A stretch of 10,706 nucleotides of DNA from Smithella sp. GTDB lineage: Bacteria; Desulfobacterota; Syntrophia; Syntrophales; Smithellaceae. The stretch covers positions 1-10,706 of the forward strand of contig JAAZOZ010000140.1 in NCBI GenBank assembly GCA_012797505.1, in the 5' to 3' direction. Of this stretch, positions 5,625 through 10,706 are shown one piece after another; positions within the stretch are counted from its first letter, which is position 1, and each line of letters opens with the position of its first letter. Below the pieces are notes generated by a model. That model worked only from the letters and a program-made list of their open reading frames with translations. It had not been told where the DNA came from and ran no database searches. A program made the translations under genes and the position numbers.

Positions 5625-6805
5625 GCCGTAGAAGGAGAGAGGCTTTGACTGCTAAAGAAGTAAGAACAGGAACGCATTTCATGAACGGCGACGAGGCCTG
5701 CTGCGAAGCCGCGCTGGCCGCGGGTTGCCGCTTTTTTGCCGGATATCCGATCACGCCCGCCACGGAAGTGGCCGAATCCATGTCGCGTCGGCTGCCGGAA
5801 ATCGGCGGCATTTATATCCAGATGGAAGACGAAATCGCTTCGATGGCGGCCATTCTGGGGGCGAGCTGGGGCGGAGTGAAATCGATGACCAGCACGTCGG
5901 GTCCGGGCTTTTCGCTGATGATGGAAAATATCGGTCTGGGCATCTGCACGGAAACGCCCTGCGTGGTCTGCAATGTGCAGCGCGCCGGCCCCAGCACGGG
6001 ACTGCCGACGCTGGTGGCCCAGGGGGACATGATGCAGGCGCGCTGGGGCTCGCACGGGCACTACGAAATCATCGCCCTGTCTCCGTCGAGCCCGCAGGAA
6101 ATGTTCGATTTTACCATCCGGGCCTTCAACCTGAGCGAATACTACCGCCTGCCCGTCATTCTTCTGGCCGACGAGACGATCGGACACATGAACGAACGCG
6201 TCGTCATCCCGCAGGAGGAAGACATTGAAATCGTCAACCGCCGCAAGCCGACCGTTTCCCGGGAAGATTACCTCCCCTACGAGGCGGACGCCGACGGAAT
6301 CGCGCCGATGGCCAATTGCGGCGACGGCTACCGGATTCACGTCACGGGACTGACGCACGACGACCGGGGCTATCCGGCTATGGATGCCAAAGCGCAGGAA
6401 AAAATGATTTCGCGGCTCGTGGACAAGATACGAAAAAACCGGGATAAAATCATCCGCACGCAAAACCTGTATCTGGACGACGCCGAAGTCGTGGTGGTTT
6501 CCTACGGAATCAGCGCGCGCTCCGCCATGCAGGCCGTCCGCGACGCCCGCAACGAAGGCATCAAGGCGGGCCTGATCAAACTCGATACCGTCTGGCCTTT
6601 CCCCGAAGAACTCATCCGCAGCGTCGCGCCCCGGACCAGGGCGATGATCATGGCGGAAATCAACGGCGGCCAGATGGCGCTGGAACTGGAACGCTCGGCC
6701 GGCGGCGCCTGCCCGGTGTCGCTGGTGTCCAATCTCGGAGGCAAGATCCTTCACCCGGGCCTGATTTTGAACGCGGTTGCCAAGGCGGCAACAGAAAAAC
6801 CATAA
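5621..6805 (+). CDS. korA: 2-oxoglutarate:ferredoxin oxidoreductase, alpha subunit
   Basis: Alpha subunit of the CoA-acylating enzyme that interconverts 2-oxoglutarate (or a related 2-oxoacid) and acyl-CoA plus CO2 with ferredoxin. The pyrimidine-binding domain covers about 20-195 of the longest frame, with FFAGYPITPATE (39-49), MTSTSGPGFSL and a GLPT stretch. A transketolase-C-like domain follows at about 285-385, with VVVSYGISAR and LDTVWPFP. The translation start is probably TTG 5645 (residue 9), which has a strong AAGGAG (5632-5637) 7 nt upstream and gives a 386-residue protein beginning MTAKEVRTG. GTG 5621, overlapping the korD stop, is the alternative. Substrate specificity (2-oxoglutarate versus pyruvate or branched-chain acids) is judged only from overall resemblance to KorA. 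Confidence 0.9.
   Translation: MSRRRREALTAKEVRTGTHFMNGDEACCEAALAAGCRFFAGYPITPATEVAESMSRRLPEIGGIYIQMEDEIASMAAILGASWGGVKSMTSTSGPGFSLMMENIGLGICTETPCVVCNVQRAGPSTGLPTLVAQGDMMQARWGSHGHYEIIALSPSSPQEMFDFTIRAFNLSEYYRLPVILLADETIGHMNERVVIPQEEDIEIVNRRKPTVSREDYLPYEADADGIAPMANCGDGYRIHVTGLTHDDRGYPAMDAKAQEKMISRLVDKIRKNRDKIIRTQNLYLDDAEVVVVSYGISARSAMQAVRDARNEGIKAGLIKLDTVWPFPEELIRSVAPRTRAMIMAEINGGQMALELERSAGGACPVSLVSNLGGKILHPGLILNAVAKAATEKP
5632..5637 (+). promoter_or_regulatory. Ribosome binding site favouring a TTG start of korA
   Basis: AAGGAG is placed 7 nt before TTG 5645, the optimal distance. It lies downstream of the GTG at 5621 and so cannot serve that codon. This decides for the rarer TTG start. Confidence 0.65.
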
Positions 6806-6820
6806 TTCAGCAAAACCGAA

Positions 6821-6846
6821 GAACAAGGGGCTGCAATCCCTTGTTC
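6821..6846 (+). other. Intra-operon RNA hairpin between korA and korB
   Basis: GAACAAGGG (6821-6829) and CCCTTGTTC (6838-6846) form a perfect 9-bp stem with an 8-nt loop in the 61-nt gap between korA and korB. A GATGAAG sequence rather than a T run follows, so it is not a classical terminator. It may act as a stability or processing element, or as a partial attenuator, setting subunit ratios (inference). Confidence 0.6.
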
Positions 6847-6866
6847 GATGAAGCAGGACAGGACCT

Positions 6867-7751
6867 ATGACCACAGCAAAAGCCGTCAAGAATGTTCCGC
6901 CCCATCCCATGGATGGATTGCTGCGGACGGAAAGAATCCCCCACATCTGGTGCCCCGGCTGCGGCATCGGCACGGTGTTTTCCGCCGTGCTCGCCGCGAT
7001 CAAAAACACCGGCTGGGACCCCAACACCATCGCGATGGTTTCCGGCATCGGCTGCACGGGGCGCATGGCCGGCTACATCCGGCTGGATTCTTTTCATACC
7101 ACACACGGCCGGGCGCTTCCGTTTGCCACCGGACTCAAGCTGGCCAAACCGGACACCAAGGTGATCATCGTCTCCGGAGACGGCGACCTGTTTGCCATCG
7201 GAGGCAATCATTTCATTCATGCCGCTCGCCGGAACATGGACATGACGGTCGTTTGCGTCAATAATTTCAACTACGGCATGACGGGCGGCCAGCAGGCTCC
7301 CAGCACGCCGCTGGGCGCCAAGACCACCACCACCGTCAACGGCTCGCCGGAAGAGCCTTTCAACCTGTGCGATCTGGCCGCCACCTGCGGAGCGACCTAT
7401 GTGGCCCGGTGGACGGCCATGCAGGTCCGTTCGCTGCGCAGCTCCATCAGCGAGGCGCTGGAAAAACGGGGCTTCAGCTTCGTGGAAGTGATTACCCCCT
7501 GCCCGTCCTCTTTCGGCCGGCGCAACCGCATGGGCACCGCGCTGGAAATGATGAAATTCTATCAGGGCCGCTCCGTGATCCGCAGCGATATCGACCCCAG
7601 CGAAGCCGTCGTGGACATCGACCGGGAAATCGTGGTGGGCAAATTTGTCGATATAGAACGGCCCACGTTCATGGACCACTACGAAAAAGTCAATCGCCTC
7701 AACCTGCCGCAGTGGCGCGCCATGCATCCTGATCATCAGAAAGGGCGGTGA
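6867..7751 (+). CDS. korB: 2-oxoglutarate:ferredoxin oxidoreductase, beta subunit (thiamine diphosphate binding)
   Basis: A 294-residue catalytic subunit that binds thiamine diphosphate and Mg2+. It shows WCPGCGIG (28-35; Cys29 and Cys32), SGIGCTGR (59-66), THGRA (79-83) and the thiamine diphosphate motif starting GDGD (104-107) and closing at NN (132-133), followed by YGMTGGQ (136-142). These are the usual beta-subunit landmarks of KOR-type enzymes. The start at ATG 6867 has CAGGA 8 nt upstream and a second AGGA 3 nt upstream. A 9-bp hairpin lies in the 61-nt gap after korA, whereas the other genes of the operon overlap or nearly touch. The TGA stop (7749-7751) overlaps the GTG at 7748 that opens the korC frame. 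Confidence 0.95.
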   Translation: MTTAKAVKNVPPHPMDGLLRTERIPHIWCPGCGIGTVFSAVLAAIKNTGWDPNTIAMVSGIGCTGRMAGYIRLDSFHTTHGRALPFATGLKLAKPDTKVIIVSGDGDLFAIGGNHFIHAARRNMDMTVVCVNNFNYGMTGGQQAPSTPLGAKTTTTVNGSPEEPFNLCDLAATCGATYVARWTAMQVRSLRSSISEALEKRGFSFVEVITPCPSSFGRRNRMGTALEMMKFYQGRSVIRSDIDPSEAVVDIDREIVVGKFVDIERPTFMDHYEKVNRLNLPQWRAMHPDHQKGR

Positions 7752-8347
7752 AGACCATGCCGGACAAACGCGAGAAACACATTCTGATTACCGGTTTCGG
7801 CGGGCAGGGCATTGTCATGGCCGGGGACATTCTGGGAAAAGCGGCAACGCTCTACGATCATAAACACGCCACGATGACGCAGAACTACGGGCCGGAAGCC
7901 CGGGGCGGCGCCTGTTCCAGCCAGGTGATCATCAGCAGCGAGGAAATTCTGTTCCCCTGCGTGGAGGAGCCGGAAATCCTGGTCTGCATGAGCCAGGAAG
8001 CCTATACAAAAAACATCAAATCCCTGCGCCCGGAAGGGACGCTCATCTGGGACACGGACCTGGTGCGCACGCGCAAAACCGACGCGGTTTTCAAGGCGTT
8101 CAACATCCCGGCCACGCGTTTTGCGGAGCAGCTCGGAACCAAGATGATGGCCAACATCGTCATGCTGGGCTTTCTTTCCGCGGTGGAGCCGCTGGTCCAT
8201 GCGGAAGCGCTCAAAAAGGCCGTCCTGGAATCCGTCCCCGCCGCGACAAGGGACAACAACCTCCGCGCCTTCAACACGGGCAGGGAATACGGCCATTCCA
8301 TCCTGAAAGGACTGGTCAAGCCCGAGCCGGGCAAACATCAGGATTAA
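7748..8347 (+). CDS. korC: 2-oxoglutarate:ferredoxin oxidoreductase, gamma subunit
   Basis: Gamma subunit of the 2-oxoacid:ferredoxin oxidoreductase, 199 residues from GTG 7748 or 196 from ATG 7757. The glycine-rich opening ITGFGGQGIVMAG (14-26) and the conserved NYGPEARGG (46-54) identify the family. The GTG overlaps the korB stop (GTGA), indicating coupled translation. ATG 7757 has GGTGA about 5-6 nt upstream and gives a more family-like N-terminus (MPDKREKHIL), so either start is possible. It is the last subunit gene; the Hpt gene follows after 24 nt. No terminator is visible in that gap, so co-transcription with the Hpt gene is likely. Confidence 0.93.
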   Translation: MKTMPDKREKHILITGFGGQGIVMAGDILGKAATLYDHKHATMTQNYGPEARGGACSSQVIISSEEILFPCVEEPEILVCMSQEAYTKNIKSLRPEGTLIWDTDLVRTRKTDAVFKAFNIPATRFAEQLGTKMMANIVMLGFLSAVEPLVHAEALKKAVLESVPAATRDNNLRAFNTGREYGHSILKGLVKPEPGKHQD

Positions 8348-8371
8348 AAAGGCGAAAGGAATCCTTCACAA

Positions 8372-8701
8372 ATGGCCGACAAGGAACAGGATGCTCCAAA
8401 AGGGAAATTTATCGTCATCGTTGATGAAGACCTGCAGGATCTGGTTCCCGGATACCTGGAAAACCGGCGCAAAGACGTTGAGGAGCTGCGCCGCGCGCTC
8501 GAGCGGAGCGACTTTGAAGCCATTCGGGTACTGGGCCATAAAATGAAAGGATCCGGCGGGGGCTACGGATTTGATGAAATCAGCGAAATCGGCCATGCCC
8601 TCGAGGACGCCGCCAAGCAATCGCAGGCCGCTAAAATCCGGGAAGAGATCGATCGGCTCCGGTATTACCTGGACAATGTCGAAGTGATGATGCCATCGTA
8701 A
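8372..8701 (+). CDS. Stand-alone Hpt (histidine phosphotransfer) domain protein
   Basis: A 109-residue protein consisting of one Hpt four-helix domain. The phosphoacceptor is His56 in LGHKMKGSGGGYGF, which matches the Hpt signature HxxKGSG..G. A Glu/Arg-rich helix precedes it (about 30-48) and another helix follows (about 66-104). Hpt proteins shuttle phosphate between response-regulator receiver domains and have no catalytic activity of their own. The start at ATG 8372 follows AAAGGA (8355-8360) by about 11 nt. It lies 24 nt behind korC and may be co-transcribed with it, although no metabolic role is expected. It converges on an ATPase gene whose protein carries part of a receiver domain, a candidate partner (inference from proximity). 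No histidine kinase is in the window. Confidence 0.85.
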   Translation: MADKEQDAPKGKFIVIVDEDLQDLVPGYLENRRKDVEELRRALERSDFEAIRVLGHKMKGSGGGYGFDEISEIGHALEDAAKQSQAAKIREEIDRLRYYLDNVEVMMPS

Positions 8702-8727
8702 ACCACCGGCCACGGCGCGATCTTCCA

Positions 8728-8747
8728 GCCTTGCTGACATGCAAGGC
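8728..8747. terminator. Hairpin between convergent Hpt and ATPase genes
   Basis: GCCTTGC (8728-8734) and GCAAGGC (8741-8747) form a perfect 7-bp stem with a 6-nt loop, in the 63-nt gap between two convergent genes. On the plus strand GAATTTCC follows, only a weak T stretch. The position suits a shared terminator, but the signal is modest. Confidence 0.45.
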
Positions 8748-8764
8748 GAATTTCCTCACACAAG

Positions 8765-10706
8765 CTACAGGCACACCCTCGAAACCTGCTCGTAATCCGT
8801 GATCCCCTGCAGGATTTTTGTAACCCCGTCCATCCGCAGCGTTCTCATGCCTTCCTGAAGCGCGATTTGGGTCAAATCGTCAACGTCCGGGCTTTGCTTG
8901 ATGGCTTTCTTCACCGCCGCCGTCGCCGTGATAATCTCGTGAATGCCGACCCGTCCATAATATCCCTTGCCCTCGCAATAACTGCAGCCCTGGCGCATCC
9001 ACAGGGTAAAATCCGGAGAATATTCAGGAAGTCCGTGTTTTTTCGCCCAGACGGGATCGTAGTAATGGATGAGATTTTCATATTCTTCAAAATCGGGATG
9101 GTAAGGCTTTTTGCACTTTTCACAAAGCCGCCGGGTCAGGCGCTGAGCGATAATGCCCAGCAAAGCGTCGGCAAAATTATAAACCGGAATCCCCATGTCG
9201 ATAATGCGCGTTACGGTTTCCGCCGCGCTGTTCGTATGCAGCGTGCTGAAAACCAGGTGGCCGGTCAGCGACGCTTCCAGCGTGATTTTGGCGGTTTCCA
9301 CGTCGCGCATTTCGCCGATCATGATCACGTCGGGATCGGCCCGCAGGAAAGACCGGAGCGCTTCGCTGAACGTGAAGCCGATTTTGCTGTTCACCTGCAC
9401 CTGCTTCAGGCCGGGCTGCTGGATTTCCACGGGATCTTCCGCCGTCCAGATGGTAATCTCCGGCTTGTTGATATGGCCGAGGGCCGAATGCAGCGTGGTC
9501 GTTTTCCCGGAGCCGGTGGGGCCGACGCACAGCACGACGCCCTGCGGCTTTGTAATCATATTTTCAAAAGCTTCCAGATTGTGGGTAGAAAGTCCGAGCT
9601 CCCGGATGGTCACGGGTTTTGACTTGGCCAGGATTCTCAGGACGATATTTTCGTTGTTTTCCACCGTCGGCGTCACTTCCACGCGGAATTCCACCTTCTC
9701 GCCGCGAACGCGCACCATGAACTTGCCGCTCTGCGGCTTCCGGTGCTCCGAAATATCCAGATTGGAGATGATCTTGATTCTGGAAATGATGGCTCTTTTG
9801 GACTTTTCCGGAATGAAATACGCGGACTGACAAACCCCGTCGATCCGGAAGCGGACTTTGAACGGCTGTCCCCGAAAGCCGGAATCGAAATGAATGTCCG
9901 ATGCCCGCTTGTTGTAGGCGTCCACGAGAATCCGGTTGACCAGGGCGATGACTTCGGAGTTGATTTCCTGGGTGATTTCCCCTTCGTCTTCCTGCTGCTC
10001 GGCCTCGTCGATGGCCAGCATTTTTTCGGCGGATTCGGTCTGCGTTTCTCCGGGAAGCTTCATCAGAGTCTCGACTTCCGACTGCTGGAAAAGAGCATCG
10101 ATGTCCTCGGGCGCCGCCAGACTGAGCCCCGCGTTGCTTTTCAGACCGAACAATTTCTTGAGCGCATCCATCAGGCTCCAGTCAAAGGGGTTGCACAGAA
10201 TGAACGATCTTTCGTTCTTCTCGTCGAGCCTGGCCACAACCCGGTTTTCCCGGGCGAAAGAAACGGGAATGACCCCGAGCAGAAGGCTTTCCCGGTCAAT
10301 TTTAGCGATGATGGGTATGGACAGAAATTCCGAAATCCACCCCGTCATCTGCCTCTGGGGAACTCCCATCGGCTCACAGATATTGTAGATGTCCTGGGGC
10401 GCCAGCGCGGACAGACGGTCCCGAATGCGGGCGGCCTGAGCAGGCTCCACAAAGTTCAGCAAGGATTGCTTGAACTGGGAAAAAATGGCCGGCGGCTGCA
10501 CAATCTCCCCCTTGGCGGCAATCCTTGTCTTCAACTTCTGCCAGCGGGAACCTGTTTTGATCTGCTCGTCAATCTTCTTGAGCAAAATGTCTTTTCGAAT
10601 CGGCTTGGCCAAGTGGTCCGCCGCGCCCACTGCAAAGGCTTTGGCCCGGTTTACTTCATCATCCAAGGCCGTCAGGAAAATCACGGGAATGAACTTGGTT
10701 TCCGGA
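8765..10706 (-). CDS. Receiver domain-GspE/PilB-type secretion ATPase (partial, runs off right edge)
   Basis: Hexameric ATPase of the type II secretion/type IV pilus assembly family, 5'-truncated by the window. With the GTG at 10684 as residue 1, residues 1-42 are the C-terminal half of a response-regulator receiver domain: PVIFLTALDD with Thr5, and the conserved Lys27 in AKP. The frame stays open upstream to the edge (reading PETKFIP), so that GTG is not the start and the phosphoacceptor Asp lies outside. A GspE N-terminal (MshEN-like) domain follows (about 95-180). The motor core has Walker A GPTGSGKT (388-395), an Asp box (AEDPVE), Walker B with VIMIGE (453-458), a His box around H483, and two CxxC pairs (521/524, 567/570) as in zinc-binding PilB/GspE. 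Stop TAG is at 8765-8767. Whether it drives pili or secretion cannot be told here. Confidence 0.92.
   Translation of the reverse strand, partial: PETKFIPVIFLTALDDEVNRAKAFAVGAADHLAKPIRKDILLKKIDEQIKTGSRWQKLKTRIAAKGEIVQPPAIFSQFKQSLLNFVEPAQAARIRDRLSALAPQDIYNICEPMGVPQRQMTGWISEFLSIPIIAKIDRESLLLGVIPVSFARENRVVARLDEKNERSFILCNPFDWSLMDALKKLFGLKSNAGLSLAAPEDIDALFQQSEVETLMKLPGETQTESAEKMLAIDEAEQQEDEGEITQEINSEVIALVNRILVDAYNKRASDIHFDSGFRGQPFKVRFRIDGVCQSAYFIPEKSKRAIISRIKIISNLDISEHRKPQSGKFMVRVRGEKVEFRVEVTPTVENNENIVLRILAKSKPVTIRELGLSTHNLEAFENMITKPQGVVLCVGPTGSGKTTTLHSALGHINKPEITIWTAEDPVEIQQPGLKQVQVNSKIGFTFSEALRSFLRADPDVIMIGEMRDVETAKITLEASLTGHLVFSTLHTNSAAETVTRIIDMGIPVYNFADALLGIIAQRLTRRLCEKCKKPYHPDFEEYENLIHYYDPVWAKKHGLPEYSPDFTLWMRQGCSYCEGKGYYGRVGIHEIITATAAVKKAIKQSPDVDDLTQIALQEGMRTLRMDGVTKILQGITDYEQVSRVCL

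Noticed and set aside
5591..7066. A 491-codon open frame on the minus strand across korA
   Set aside because: It is antisense to a clear KorA/KorB coding region. Its product is rich in His, Arg and Gly with no recognisable domain, typical of a shadow frame in GC-rich sequence.
6807..7736. A 309-codon minus-strand frame across korB
   Set aside because: It lies opposite the strongly motif-supported KorB. Composition is low-complexity (His/Gly/Ala/Arg) and no start signal is seen.
8867..9622. A 251-codon plus-strand frame opposite the secretion ATPase
   Set aside because: It overlaps the Walker A, Walker B and His-box coding region of the ATPase in antisense, and its product has no family resemblance.

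Overview
The window is a stretch of bacterial chromosome, mostly GC-rich (roughly 55-60% by eye), carrying housekeeping and energy-metabolism genes plus one AT-richer insertion sequence. The ferredoxin-dependent 2-oxoacid oxidoreductase operon, a type IV pilus/type II secretion ATPase and the general protein style fit an anaerobic Desulfobacterota (Syntrophus- or Smithella-like) organism. That placement is an inference from gene content and remembered family resemblance, not from a search.

Layout from left to right: (1) a cation diffusion facilitator (CDF) metal exporter on + (51-1010), with a small palindromic repeat over its apparent start. It converges on (2) a PIN-PhoH (PhoH2-type) RNA-processing ATPase on - (1057-2445), with a terminator-like hairpin between them. 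(3) A complete IS4-family insertion sequence (about 2708-3983), intact transposase on +, sits between the divergent PhoH gene and (4) a YheU/UPF0270 small protein gene on + (3999-4244). The IS ends just before the ribosome binding site of that gene. (5) Endonuclease III (nth) follows on - (4310-4966). (6) A 370-base divergent spacer carries an inverted repeat and a promoter with perfect -35 and -10 hexamers but a 15-nt spacer. (7) A compact four-gene operon on + (5340-8347), korD-korA-korB-korC, encodes all four subunits of a 2-oxoglutarate (2-oxoacid):ferredoxin oxidoreductase. (8) A stand-alone Hpt phosphotransfer protein (8372-8701) lies 24 nt behind korC. (9) A PilB/GspE-type secretion ATPase on - (8765 to beyond the right edge) converges on it and carries the C-terminal half of a response-regulator receiver domain at its N-terminus.

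The KorDABC proteins would work together: beta binds thiamine diphosphate, alpha and gamma complete the catalytic and CoA-handling core, and delta carries two 4Fe-4S clusters that pass electrons to ferredoxin. The Hpt protein and the receiver domain on the neighbouring ATPase are compatible with a phosphorelay acting on a pilus or secretion motor; this is a hypothesis from proximity only. I found no tRNA, rRNA, CRISPR array or clearly novel multi-gene system. The most unusual items are the receiver-ATPase fusion beside an Hpt gene, the Hpt gene behind a metabolic operon, and several motif variants (CDF metal site, PhoH Walker A).
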